From NCBI GenBank assembly GCA_964436125.1, contig CAYTBT010000003.1:1-64000 (forward strand): DNA of 64,000 nt, given 5' to 3'. The notes beneath the pieces are model-generated. The model searched no databases, was not told the origin of the DNA, and worked only from the letters and a program-made list of their open reading frames with translations. Positions 26,386-35,886 of this stretch are shown piece after piece; positions within the stretch are counted from its first letter, which is position 1; every line of letters begins with the position of its first letter. A program made the translations under genes and the position numbers. This DNA is from CAYRFF01 sp964436125. Lineage in GTDB: Bacteria; Bacteroidota; Bacteroidia; Chitinophagales; Saprospiraceae.

Positions 26386-27900
26386 ATGAGGAATCTTTTT
26401 AATAAGGCTATGAAAAGCTATCTGGCCTGGCGCTATCGGAAAATAGACCAGTATATACAGGCGCCCATCAAGACACAAGAATTATGGTTCAAGCAATTAC
26501 TCACACTAGCAAAGAAAACAGAGTACGGTAGGAAATATAATTTTAAACGTATAAAGGACTCCCGGACATTTGCGGAAGCTGTTCCCATGTCAGATTATAC
26601 TGCATTACAACCCTATATCAATCGGATGATGAGAGGTGAGGAAAACATCCTCTGGCCAGGTCGGGTGAAATGGTTTTCCAAATCGAGCGGAACGACAAGT
26701 GGCAAGTCAAAATTCATTCCCGTACCGCCACAGAACCTGAAGAAATGCCATATCAAAGGGACATTGGACGCGGTAACCTTATATTATAAGCATTATGAGG
26801 AGGCGCGCTTATTTGCCGATCGGAGTCTCTTAATGGGTGGTTCACACGATAGATTTAAACTTCATCCCAGTACACGCATAGGCGACATCAGTGCCATAAT
26901 GATACACAACATGCCATCAGTGGCACGGCCTTTTTTCACACCGGACTTTGAAACAGCCTTACTGGATGACTGGGAGGAGAAAATTGAACGGATGGCACAG
27001 ACAGTAGTGCAGACAGATGTCGCGATGTTTGGTGGTGTACCGACATGGACGATTGTTCTCTTTAAGCGGATGCTTGAATTGACGGGAAAATCAACAATCC
27101 GAGAGATATGGCCCAATGTATCTGTGTATATGCACGGCGGAGTGGGATTTGAGCCATACAGAAAGACATTTGAAGCCTTAATCGGCGATCCGGGCATCGA
27201 TTATCAAGAAGTTTACAATGCATCTGAAGGTTTCTTTGGTTTGCGCAATGAATTTGACAAGGATGACATGCTACTGCTTCTGGATAATGGCGTGTATTAC
27301 GAGTTTATGCCACTCGGTGGTACAGCTGAAGATATAATTCCATTGTCCGAGGTAAAAAAAGGACATACCTATGCTATGATCATCACTACCAATGGTGGCT
27401 TATGGCGTTATAAAATCGGTGATACGATTACCTTCACCTCAACCTTCCCATTTAAATTTAAGATAGCGGGAAGGACAACGCAGTTTATCAATGCATTCGG
27501 TGAGGAGGTTATCGTCGCCAATACAGATAAGGCGCTCGCAATCACATGCCGTAAACACAATGTCGAGGTTGTCGATTATACGGTTGCTCCGGTCTATCTC
27601 AATGACCGTACTAAAGGTCGGCATCAATGGATAATTGAATTTAAGTGCAATCCGATTGATATTGATGGATTTGCGCGTGATCTTGACATGAATTTACAGC
27701 TCTTAAATACGGACTACCAAGCAAAACGAACAAAAGATATTGCCCTAGGTCAACTTGACCTCCACATTGCAGAATCCGGTACTTTCCATGATTGGATGAA
27801 ATCCAAGGGCCGTTACGGTGGCCAACATAAAGTGCCTCGCTTATCCAATAATCGCGAGATTATCGAAGATCTCCTCTCTTTTATTAAACAAGGTGCTTGA
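26386..27900 (+). CDS. GH3 auxin-responsive-promoter family acyl-adenylate synthetase
   Basis: 504 residues. The ATP-binding KSSGTTSGKSKFIPV near residues 104-118, NASEGFFG and WRYKIGDTITF are the GH3 signature. The ANL-type family conjugates amino acids to carboxylates in plants; bacterial roles are unknown. It carries an exact 13-mer early in the gene (FAEA). Confidence 0.88.
   Translation: MRNLFNKAMKSYLAWRYRKIDQYIQAPIKTQELWFKQLLTLAKKTEYGRKYNFKRIKDSRTFAEAVPMSDYTALQPYINRMMRGEENILWPGRVKWFSKSSGTTSGKSKFIPVPPQNLKKCHIKGTLDAVTLYYKHYEEARLFADRSLLMGGSHDRFKLHPSTRIGDISAIMIHNMPSVARPFFTPDFETALLDDWEEKIERMAQTVVQTDVAMFGGVPTWTIVLFKRMLELTGKSTIREIWPNVSVYMHGGVGFEPYRKTFEALIGDPGIDYQEVYNASEGFFGLRNEFDKDDMLLLLDNGVYYEFMPLGGTAEDIIPLSEVKKGHTYAMIITTNGGLWRYKIGDTITFTSTFPFKFKIAGRTTQFINAFGEEVIVANTDKALAITCRKHNVEVVDYTVAPVYLNDRTKGRHQWIIEFKCNPIDIDGFARDLDMNLQLLNTDYQAKRTKDIALGQLDLHIAESGTFHDWMKSKGRYGGQHKVPRLSNNREIIEDLLSFIKQGA
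26568..26580 (+). repeat. 13-mer motif ATTTGCGGAAGCT, exact
   Basis: In the GH3 gene, encoding FAEA. The 3' flank gttcccatg is less A/T-rich than most. Confidence 0.9.
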
Positions 27901-27938
27901 TTCTCTATTACAAGAGAGACCTAGATCTTTTTCTATGC

Positions 27939-28070
27939 TCAGAAATTCCCTTCAACTGTAGGAGTGGAAAAATCCAAGAAGGGAAAGCCAAAGAAGGCAA
28001 TCGCAGCTATAATAAGCACAATAAGCACAGCAATCAAGATCATCCCGAGTTTTGATAGTCGTCTAGCCAT
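27939..28070 (-). CDS. Small membrane protein, 43 residues
   Basis: An ORF too short for routine calling: MARRLSKLGM, then one strong membrane helix (ILIAVLIVLIIAAIAFFGF), then a short C-terminus ending VEGNF. The positive N-terminus suggests N-in topology. Its ATG overlaps the last eight bases of the upstream coiled-coil gene, indicating translational coupling and a shared function. No family recognised. Confidence 0.6.
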   Translation of the reverse strand: MARRLSKLGMILIAVLIVLIIAAIAFFGFPFLDFSTPTVEGNF

Positions 28071-29094
28071 CAGTTTTTTTATTATCAAAGTTAAATAAAG
28101 TATCGTATTGATTCTCAATTGTATTCACATTTCTACTTCTGTGAGCGGTGCGTTCTATTTCCCCGGAGGAAGAGTCCATTGAAATAGGATTATCTGTCCT
28201 TTCCAGCTTTCTGATATAAGCTGCATTCTCTTTCTCAAATTTTTCTAGCATCTCCAATCCTTCTATCTCGGATACATTGTTATTCAGGTCTATTTTACGC
28301 ATAAATTGAGCGGACATAGCCATAAAGTCCTCCATTTCACTTAATTTTATGGCAATATCATCTGCGACGAGCTCTAGTGCACTATCAAATTCTTCCTTCT
28401 GATCATTTCCTCCGGACAGGATAAGTAGAGCAGATTTCATCGCGCCATTTCCTTCCACAATTGCATTTCTCTCCTTTTCTTTAATGTCTATGGTGTCCTT
28501 AATATCCGTTATCATGATAATGGAATGGCCTTTCATCCTCTCCAGGACTTTATTGAGGTTTATCATTCTATCAAGCAGCCCGGAGAGCTTATCATTGGAA
28601 TTGCGTAAACGAGCTGCACGACGCGTATTAATAATGATGCTAGCCTCCTCGTTTATTTCCTTAGCTTGAGCAGCTTCTTGAAGTCGCAGGTCAATCTGTT
28701 TTTTATTGTTCATCACCTGTTCTGTCAACTTATGGGTCTGTCCTTTCAATGCGGTGATCTGTCTTTTCAGTTGCTTGAGATTGAATTCCATTTCTGCAAC
28801 ATGCCTGTGGAGCACCTTCATCGGGTCAACATCTATAAACCAGGATGCACACCATTTACTTATTCTGTGAAATGCGATCTTGATAAAAGTACGCATCGGA
28901 TTATCAAGGAAACACAATACCGTTATTCCCATAATAGCCAGAAGCGCGGTTACTGCAAGTACATTCCCGGCAATAGCAAGTGAAAGCAAGAACCAGAGCA
29001 CAGTGAGAAAAGCAATACCCAACACAGATATCAAGATAATGCCTACGACACCTTCCGGCTTTCTCCAGTATGATTTTTTCTCCTTGATATTCAT
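28063..29094 (-). CDS. Membrane-anchored coiled-coil protein of unknown function
   Basis: 343 residues from the ATG at 29094 (an upstream in-frame ATG at 29130 is less likely). Two membrane helices (about 18-66) are followed by a long heptad-rich region (about 95-200: AEMEFNLKQLKRQITALKGQ and onwards) and an acidic C-terminus. The layout is like PspA/YjbI-type or toxic-anion-resistance-like helpers, but I see no diagnostic motif. It overlaps the 43-residue membrane protein downstream. Confidence 0.6.
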   Translation of the reverse strand: MNIKEKKSYWRKPEGVVGIILISVLGIAFLTVLWFLLSLAIAGNVLAVTALLAIMGITVLCFLDNPMRTFIKIAFHRISKWCASWFIDVDPMKVLHRHVAEMEFNLKQLKRQITALKGQTHKLTEQVMNNKKQIDLRLQEAAQAKEINEEASIIINTRRAARLRNSNDKLSGLLDRMINLNKVLERMKGHSIIMITDIKDTIDIKEKERNAIVEGNGAMKSALLILSGGNDQKEEFDSALELVADDIAIKLSEMEDFMAMSAQFMRKIDLNNNVSEIEGLEMLEKFEKENAAYIRKLERTDNPISMDSSSGEIERTAHRSRNVNTIENQYDTLFNFDNKKTDG

Positions 29095-29289
29095 AATATT
29101 TCTACCGGCATAGAAGCTTGAAAGAGCCATTTTGCCTGCTTAATTAACCTATCCTATTTACATATATAAGAAATTCTCCGGAAATAGTTCTATAAAGATT
29201 ACAAAATGACTATATTCATCGACGAATGGGGGATTTTGCTCTATTCTGTTAAATTTGCATATCAGATTGAATATTAAAGATAAATTATT

Positions 29290-30558
29290 ATGCCTAGAAC
29301 CGTGAATGTAAACTCCGAAATCGGTGAACTCTTAAAAGTCATTGTTCACAGACCGGATAAAGGGATTGCACGTGTATCACCGAAGCAATCAGACCAACTA
29401 CTCTTTGACGATATAGTTGATTATGAACTCATGGTGGAGGAGCACGAAATATTTACCGATATTTTAAAGGCTTTTATCGGTACTGAAAATGTTCTTGAGA
29501 TAGAACATTTGCTGAAAGGTGCAATATTGCATGCCGAAGAAAAAGATCTCAATACATTTCTGAAAATGGTTCAATCATTTGAAGAATTGCCGACCTCCTA
29601 CTTAGAGTTGATGCAGAATCTTGAGGCAGGGACACTTGCAGACGTACTTATCACAGGCTATTATGCAGAAGAAGACCGCGTACTTTTCAGCCCAATTCCC
29701 AATTTCATTTTCACGAGAGATATCGCAGTGACTGTAAATGACCATATCATCATTGCCAAGGCTGCAAAAGAGGCACGGCAGCGAGAGAATCTGCTCACGA
29801 GATTTGTTATATATCATCACCCATTATTTGAGGATCTGATTAAAGAAAACCGTATCATTAATCTCAATCACGTTGATAAATTTCCACCGAGTAAGAGAGG
29901 GCAAGCAGTATCTCTTGAAGGAGGCGACGTTATGATTCTTGAGAAAGATTACCTCCTTATCGGCAGCAGTGAAAGAACATCAAAGCACGCCTTTACGAGT
30001 CTCAAGAATGAACTCTTCAAGCGCGACATTATCAAGTATGTGGTGATGGTTGAAATTCCGGATGAACGTTCATGCATGCATATCGATACCATCTTTACCA
30101 AGATAAGTAAGAACGACGTTCTCGCTTTCAGCCCTATTGTTGTTGAAGGACTTTCCTCTCGTATTGAAGTATATACTCAAGAGGGAAAAATCAGCGAGTA
30201 CGATAGCATAAAAGCATTTATTCACGGTGAGATAAATCCGGATATGCGATTCATCTTATCCGGTGAAGGGATTTCTCCTTATCAAGAACGGGAACAATGG
30301 ACAGACAGCTGCAATATGGTAGCATTGAAACCGGGCGTGGCTGTTTCTTACGATAGAAATGTTGTTACACATCGGGGACTAGAAAAAGCCGGTTATTCGG
30401 TTATCTCGGCACAAAGCTTGCTCCACGACTTTGAAAAAGGTTTAAAAAGTCCCGAGGATATTCAGAATACAATCATTACTCTACCGTCATCTGAGTTATC
30501 GCGTGCCAGAGGTGGTTCACATTGCATGACTTGCCCTATTCTCAGAAAACCACTGTAA
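29290..30558 (+). CDS. Arginine deiminase family protein
   Basis: 422 residues. The guanidino-modifying fold has FTRDIAVTV, the substrate Glu/Asp pair in SLEGGDVM, catalytic His in SCMHIDTIFT and the nucleophile in GGSHCMTCP (Cys412). These match ArcA-type deiminases (arginine to citrulline and ammonia). There is no arcB/arcC nearby, so a catabolic ADI pathway is not shown. A TAAATTTG box lies about 33 bases upstream. Confidence 0.87.
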   Translation: MPRTVNVNSEIGELLKVIVHRPDKGIARVSPKQSDQLLFDDIVDYELMVEEHEIFTDILKAFIGTENVLEIEHLLKGAILHAEEKDLNTFLKMVQSFEELPTSYLELMQNLEAGTLADVLITGYYAEEDRVLFSPIPNFIFTRDIAVTVNDHIIIAKAAKEARQRENLLTRFVIYHHPLFEDLIKENRIINLNHVDKFPPSKRGQAVSLEGGDVMILEKDYLLIGSSERTSKHAFTSLKNELFKRDIIKYVVMVEIPDERSCMHIDTIFTKISKNDVLAFSPIVVEGLSSRIEVYTQEGKISEYDSIKAFIHGEINPDMRFILSGEGISPYQEREQWTDSCNMVALKPGVAVSYDRNVVTHRGLEKAGYSVISAQSLLHDFEKGLKSPEDIQNTIITLPSSELSRARGGSHCMTCPILRKPL

Positions 30559-30567
30559 ATTTCTCTT

Positions 30568-30987
30568 ATGTACACACATCAGACAGAAAAACGAGTCCGC
30601 TATGGGGAAACCGACAAAATGGGCTATCTCTACTATGGGAATTATGCAATGTATTATGAAATAGGTCGGGTGGAAATGCTCAGGAATCTAGGGCTTACTT
30701 ATCGCGTCATGGAAGACGAACATAAGGTCATGATGCCGGTAATGACTTATTACACAAAGTATATACGCCCGGCATATTACGATGAATTAATCCGCATCAA
30801 AACTACTGTACCCGAGCTTCCTGAGCGACATATTAAGTTTAAAGTCGAGCTATACAATGAGAAAGATAAATTAATCAATATCGGAGAAGTCAAACTTGCA
30901 TTTATCCACGCAGAAACTAAGGGGCGTATTAATGCTCCGCCTTTCTTTATTGACTTATTGAAGCCTTACTACGATGAAAGCGAATAA
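30568..30987 (+). CDS. YbgC/4HBT-type acyl-CoA thioesterase
   Basis: 139 residues with the hotdog signature VRYGETDKMGYLYYGNYAMYYE (start of the 4HBT active-site loop). The usual Asp is in ETDKMG. It starts nine bases after the deiminase and overlaps the YihY gene by 14 bases, so it is a member of a short operon. Confidence 0.86.
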   Translation: MYTHQTEKRVRYGETDKMGYLYYGNYAMYYEIGRVEMLRNLGLTYRVMEDEHKVMMPVMTYYTKYIRPAYYDELIRIKTTVPELPERHIKFKVELYNEKDKLINIGEVKLAFIHAETKGRINAPPFFIDLLKPYYDESE

Positions 30988-31951
30988 TAGCTGGCTTGAT
31001 AGGATTTATGATTCAATATATTATAAGCATTTAATCCAATGGCTAAAAGTAAGGACTCTACCGGGTTTTTATCAAGTTTCCCTATACGATACTTTAAGAG
31101 TAGCGTGGAAAGAAGCAATCTTAAAGGATATTTTTACGCGTTCATACGGAGTTGCTTATGCCGTTTTTATCTCTTTGTTCCCTTTTATCATCGTAATCCT
31201 TTCTATCATATCCTTTTTCCCGGAAAGGAAGGTGCTTACCTATGTCGATAAATCGATTCATGGTATTATGCCGCTAAATGCAGAAAAATTTATTCTTAAC
31301 ACGGTTCAAGCTATTATAGATACACCGAGGAGCGGGCTTCTGTCCGTGGGTTTTCTCATTGCCATCTTTTTTGCCAGCACGGCGGTCTTAACTCTCATAC
31401 GGGGATTTGACAAGAATTATGATTTAACCTATAAATCGCGTTCATGGATAAAGGAAAGGCTAGTAGCCATCGGGATTACTTTATTAATCGGTGTTTTACT
31501 CATTGTTTCTATCGGGCTCATCATGGTCGGTGATTTTATGATACAGACCATAATAGGAAAATTTGGATATGGCAAATTTCTGGCAATCCTCCTTATTTCA
31601 ACAAAGTGGATTGTAATTGTCTTTGCCTTGCTTACCGTGATGGGGATTATTTATCGATTTGGGCCGGCCATGAAGCAGAAATTTGTCCTTTTTTCTCCCG
31701 GAGCTATTATTTCAACGATATTTTGCCTCCTTACCTCGCTTGGTTTCTCCATATTTGTAAATAATTTCGGCACCTACAATAAGGTTTATGGCTCCATAGG
31801 TGCGACAATTGTTACGATGGTGTGGATTCAACTAAACTGCCTTATTATCTTGCTCGGTTATGAGATTAATGCAAGCATTGCCCTTAATCGCGACCACAAG
31901 CGAATAGGCTCTACCGACCTGCATCCCCCTAGTGATCAGGTTGAGGAATAG
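30974..31951 (+). CDS. YihY/BrkB family inner-membrane protein
   Basis: 325 residues and about six membrane helices with the BrkB features SYGVAYAVFISLFPFIIV and NFGTYNKVYGSIGATIVTMV and the C-terminal LLGYEINASIA. The family is widespread; function unsettled (transport or envelope). It overlaps the end of the thioesterase gene. Confidence 0.88.
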   Translation: MKANNSWLDRIYDSIYYKHLIQWLKVRTLPGFYQVSLYDTLRVAWKEAILKDIFTRSYGVAYAVFISLFPFIIVILSIISFFPERKVLTYVDKSIHGIMPLNAEKFILNTVQAIIDTPRSGLLSVGFLIAIFFASTAVLTLIRGFDKNYDLTYKSRSWIKERLVAIGITLLIGVLLIVSIGLIMVGDFMIQTIIGKFGYGKFLAILLISTKWIVIVFALLTVMGIIYRFGPAMKQKFVLFSPGAIISTIFCLLTSLGFSIFVNNFGTYNKVYGSIGATIVTMVWIQLNCLIILLGYEINASIALNRDHKRIGSTDLHPPSDQVEE

Positions 31952-32205
31952 CTAAGGACGATAGATATTATGGCTGATGGGCTATTGACTCAATTCATTT
32001 TTGCAACATCCACTTCTATAAACGACTTACTGCTATACGGCAGGAAGGGTAAGTGCCATGGAATTGTGTTTTTCATCGTATATTATGTTCTATATATCCC
32101 ATTGGGCAAGCCAAAAATTACATAATGGCATGAAAGGATAAAGCAAATACACCTTCCCTACTCTACTACGAGCTCGTTTAAAAGAGACCAGAAGAAAACC
32201 AATTT

Positions 32206-33282
32206 TTAGGCATTCCTATGAATGCAATTCAGGTCTTCGAATGCTTTTTTCAAGCGATTGACAAATGCATCTTCTCCGGCGCGCAACCATTTACGAGGAT
32301 CGTAATACTTCTTATTGGGTTTTTCATCGCCCTCGGGGTTTCCTATCTGCGATTGAAGATATGCTTCATTTTTGTTGTAGTAATCATGTACACCTGTCCA
32401 GAATGCCCACTGCATATCCGTATCGATATTCATTTTAATTGCACCGTAGTTGATTGCTTCACGGATATCTTCACGTGAAGAACCTGAACCTCCATGGAAG
32501 ACAAAGTTTACAGGCCTGTCATTATCGGTATTGAATTTCTCAGCGACATATTCTTGAGAGTTCTTAAGTATAATGGGCTTTAATTCGACATTCCCCGGCT
32601 TATATACTCCGTGGACATTACCAAATGCGGCAGCAATGGTGAATCTATCGGATATTTGCGAAAGCTTCTCATAAGCATAGGCGACATCCTCGGGCTGCGT
32701 ATAAAGCAAGCTATTCTCTACATCGGAATTATCAACACCGTCTTCCTCGCCCCCTGTAATACCGAGCTCGATTTCAAGTGTCATGCCGATTTTATCCATG
32801 CGTTCAAAGAAGCGCAGGCAAGTTTCTATATTCTGCTCAATGTCTTCCGCGGAGAGGTCGATCATGTGCGAAGAATACAGCGGATAGTTCCGTTGTGCAT
32901 AAAATTTTTCTCCGGCCTCAAGGAGTCCTTCAATCCAAGGAAGTTTACTCCTATTGCAGTGATCGGTATGCAGGATAACGGTCACTCCGTAGGCTTCAGC
33001 GAGTGTATGCACATGTGAAGCGGCAGAGATACCACCGAGGATAGCGGCTTTTTGGTTCTCATTGGAAAGGCCTTTACCGGCATAAAATGCACATCCACCA
33101 TTGGAAAGTTGTATCATAACAGGTGAATTCACTTCACGGGCAGTCTCCATAACCGCATTGATAGAATCCGTTCCCACGACATTAACTGCAGGAATTGCAA
33201 AGTCATTCTCATTGGCATAATTGAGGAGTTCTGTTACTTCATCACCGTAAAGAACACCTTGTCTGAACTTCGTATTTGACAT
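32206..33282 (-). CDS. fbaA: Class II fructose-bisphosphate aldolase
   Basis: 358 residues from the ATG at 33282 (homologues start MSNTKFRQG; an upstream frame from 33345 lies in trxB). Zinc ligands are in ILHTDHCNRSKLPW and FHGGSGSS, characteristic of the long E. coli FbaA type. It cleaves fructose 1,6-bisphosphate in glycolysis. Follows trxB by 22 bases. It contains the variant 13-mer and a TTCACGTGAA palindrome. Confidence 0.96.
   Translation of the reverse strand: MSNTKFRQGVLYGDEVTELLNYANENDFAIPAVNVVGTDSINAVMETAREVNSPVMIQLSNGGCAFYAGKGLSNENQKAAILGGISAASHVHTLAEAYGVTVILHTDHCNRSKLPWIEGLLEAGEKFYAQRNYPLYSSHMIDLSAEDIEQNIETCLRFFERMDKIGMTLEIELGITGGEEDGVDNSDVENSLLYTQPEDVAYAYEKLSQISDRFTIAAAFGNVHGVYKPGNVELKPIILKNSQEYVAEKFNTDNDRPVNFVFHGGSGSSREDIREAINYGAIKMNIDTDMQWAFWTGVHDYYNKNEAYLQSQIGNPEGDEKPNKKYYDPRKWLRAGEDAFVNRLKKAFEDLNCIHRNA
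32469..32482. other. parS-like palindrome TCTTCACGTGAAGA
   Basis: A perfect 14-base palindrome whose inner ten bases TTCACGTGAA equal the core of the general parS consensus (GTTTCACGTGAAAC); the outer four positions differ. It lies inside fbaA, about 27 kb from parAB. Could be chance. Confidence 0.25.
32654..32666 (+). repeat. 13-mer motif variant ATTTGCGAAAGCT
   Basis: One mismatch at position 8. In minus-strand fbaA, in a frame giving KLSQI, unlike the FAEA or ASAN frames. Confidence 0.72.
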
Positions 33283-33304
33283 AATTTCTGTAGTTTTATA
33301 TAGT

Positions 33305-34240
33305 TTAAACAATTCCTTTTTCCGTAAGATATCGTTCTGCATCAAGTGCTGCCATACAACCGGTTCCCGCAGCCGTTACAGCTTGTCGATAGTTAAAATC
33401 CTGGACATCACCGCATGCAAATACTCCATCGCGATTGGTCTTCATGGATTTTTTATTTGTAACAATATAACCTGTTTCCGTCAGGTCTATCCAATCGGCA
33501 AAAATATCTGTATTGGGCTTATGTCCTATAGCCACAAAGAAGGCCTGGACATCGAGCTCCGATTCTTCCCCCGTTTTATTGTTAAAAACCTTGACGCCTG
33601 TTACTTCTTCATCGCCGAGGACTTCCTTTGCCTCTGTATTCCAGTGGATTTTAATATTATCGGCATTAAAAACGCGTTCTTGCATAATCTTGGAAGCGCG
33701 CATCTCGTCTCTTCTGATGAGGAGATTAACCTCCGGGCATAACTTGGCAAGATATTGAGCATCTTCTGCTGCAGTATCACCACCACCGACAACAGCTACT
33801 TTCTGGCCTTTAAAGAAAAATCCATCGCAAACAGCACAAGCCGACACCCCTTTATTCTGTAGGCGCTGTTCTGATTCTAGTCCGAGCCACTTTGCCGATG
33901 CTCCTGTGGCAATGATTACAGTATGTGCTTCGACAAGTTTTCCTTCTTCAGTCCATAACTTGTGTACAAGACCGGAAAAATCGACTTTCTCAATTAATCT
34001 GTTATGCACAACAGTCCCAAATCTTTCGGCTTGTTTCTGGAAGTCCATCATCATCTGAGGCCCCAGAACGCCCTCCGGATATCCGGGATAGTTTTCAACA
34101 TCTGTAGTCAACATCAGCTGACCACCAGGCTCTTTTCCTGTATATAATACCGGCTCCATTCCGGCTCTTGCAGCGTAAACAGCCGCCGTGTAGCCTGCTG
34201 GACCCGAGCCAACAATAACACAATTCTGTATTTCACTCAT
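33305..34240 (-). CDS. trxB: Thioredoxin reductase
   Basis: 311 residues with the FAD motif GSGPAGYTA (11-19), the redox CAVC (Cys135, Cys138), a second dinucleotide motif VVGGGDTAAEDA and the C-terminal GVFACGDV. It reduces thioredoxin with NADPH in the cytosol. Followed closely by fbaA. Confidence 0.96.
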   Translation of the reverse strand: MSEIQNCVIVGSGPAGYTAAVYAARAGMEPVLYTGKEPGGQLMLTTDVENYPGYPEGVLGPQMMMDFQKQAERFGTVVHNRLIEKVDFSGLVHKLWTEEGKLVEAHTVIIATGASAKWLGLESEQRLQNKGVSACAVCDGFFFKGQKVAVVGGGDTAAEDAQYLAKLCPEVNLLIRRDEMRASKIMQERVFNADNIKIHWNTEAKEVLGDEEVTGVKVFNNKTGEESELDVQAFFVAIGHKPNTDIFADWIDLTETGYIVTNKKSMKTNRDGVFACGDVQDFNYRQAVTAAGTGCMAALDAERYLTEKGIV

Positions 34241-34515
34241 ATAACTAGTTTCATTTCATTTAAGAACAAGAGGATAATTCCTATGTTCAGTACATATATA
34301 TCAGGGAATTTGTTTTACCTTCTCCCTTATTTATCTTACATCTATCATCATCGCACAATCTCTTCATATTGAGCTATTGATTTTCCACTTTTTAACAGTT
34401 GATTCAGACTATCGCCTTGCTCATTTATCGTCTCGCTGATTATGGGATTCCTCAATTAAGCTCGAGTAATAAAAGTAGATAGGTCCGAGGCTATCCATCT
34501 TGTTCCGGGCTCAAT

Positions 34516-35886
34516 CTATTCTGGGCTCAATCTCCATAAACGCAGACCTATATTTTCCACGTAATCATAATCTCTCTTCTTAAAAAGGCCTTTGCTTTCA
34601 CTAGCACCGACCAGTTTAAATTTAAAATCGGTTGAAAGCCCGGTGTACTCCACCTCCGGCAATTTCTGACTGAATGGAATGCCTGAGCGCATCAGCATTT
34701 TTCCGATAAAAAGCATTTCATCATATCCTTTGATTGCTTGAATGCTCGGTATAGCACTATATTTTTTATAGTAGGCTTCCTGGAATGCTTTGTAAGTTTC
34801 CGATTCCATATCAATAACATTCATTGCAGGAATATACACTTCAAGATTCTCATAGAGTTGAAAGTTTATGCTGTATTTATCCCAAGGCGGCATACCGTAC
34901 ACGACGAGCTGGTCATCATTGCGGAGGAAAAAGAGCTTGGAAAGCAACTTGTACACAAAGATTTTTTTATAATCCATAGGGACAATTATGACAGTCTCTT
35001 CTCCTCTGGGTGGCAAGTCTTCTTTATCGAGATTTTCGATATCGTCCTTATCTCCGAGTAAAATCTGATCCCAGTTTGCCTCATCTCCATATACTTCATC
35101 ACGCATAGATTGAATTAAGGTAAATCGATTCTTAAAGTCCTGTTGAGCAACAAGAATAACACTGGCATTTCTGTGTTGTCTATAGATATCCTTGACAATG
35201 GTCCCTACATAGGCTTCCAGTGGAGGTGCAAGTTGAACAAAGTATTTATTATCTGTTGTCACATTACTCTGCGGAATAAAAGGTGATACGGCCATGCATT
35301 TATGCTTCTTGGCAAAATCGGCAAGTACTTCAACCTGCTCACTTGAACTCCCACCGACTATCAGATCCGGGTTAACCGTAGATTCCAGCAATTGTAATTC
35401 GCTCTGAAAAACAGCTTTCTGCACTCTTGATGAAGCATCACGTGCAATAAGCTTGAGATGCAAGCCATCTGAAGCAAGTTTTTCAGCCGCCATCTTGACA
35501 CCGAGGTAATATTCAATATACCTTTTATTCTCATCTGAAATCCTACCTTCGCTTCCACCGAATGCATCATCGACAACAGGAAGCATATACGCTATCTTGT
35601 ACTGATCTTTTTTCTTCCCACGGATTTTACCCTCATCCAGGGCGACATCCTCATCCGTTATTTTATCCGGATTCTCGACGATATCGACTTTAATCGTATC
35701 AGCTCTTTTTTCATTCCCATAATCGTCTTGGTTTCCGTGGTGTTGCGGATAGCGATTACGCCCATTGCTTCCACCGCCTGTCAAGTCTTCTAGTATCCCA
35801 CAAGAAGACACACATACACAGAGAAAAAGCAATAAGAAAAAATTATTCCCATTCAATAGTCGCTGGTGGCTTAGTACTGATATCAT
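34516..35886 (-). CDS. Periplasmic-binding-protein-like lipoprotein
   Basis: 456 residues. The signal peptide ends in lipobox VCVSSC (Cys29), followed by a low-complexity linker (GGGSNGRNRYPQHHGNQ) and a Peripla_BP_6-like fold (IAYMLPVVDDAF, YYLGVKMAAEKL, DLIVGGSSSEQV, AVSPFIPQS). It may bind a small ligand or act in peptidoglycan sensing like LpoA-type proteins. Its start lies 44 bases inside the end of guaA. Confidence 0.7.
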   Translation of the reverse strand: MISVLSHQRLLNGNNFFLLLFLCVCVSSCGILEDLTGGGSNGRNRYPQHHGNQDDYGNEKRADTIKVDIVENPDKITDEDVALDEGKIRGKKKDQYKIAYMLPVVDDAFGGSEGRISDENKRYIEYYLGVKMAAEKLASDGLHLKLIARDASSRVQKAVFQSELQLLESTVNPDLIVGGSSSEQVEVLADFAKKHKCMAVSPFIPQSNVTTDNKYFVQLAPPLEAYVGTIVKDIYRQHRNASVILVAQQDFKNRFTLIQSMRDEVYGDEANWDQILLGDKDDIENLDKEDLPPRGEETVIIVPMDYKKIFVYKLLSKLFFLRNDDQLVVYGMPPWDKYSINFQLYENLEVYIPAMNVIDMESETYKAFQEAYYKKYSAIPSIQAIKGYDEMLFIGKMLMRSGIPFSQKLPEVEYTGLSTDFKFKLVGASESKGLFKKRDYDYVENIGLRLWRLSPE

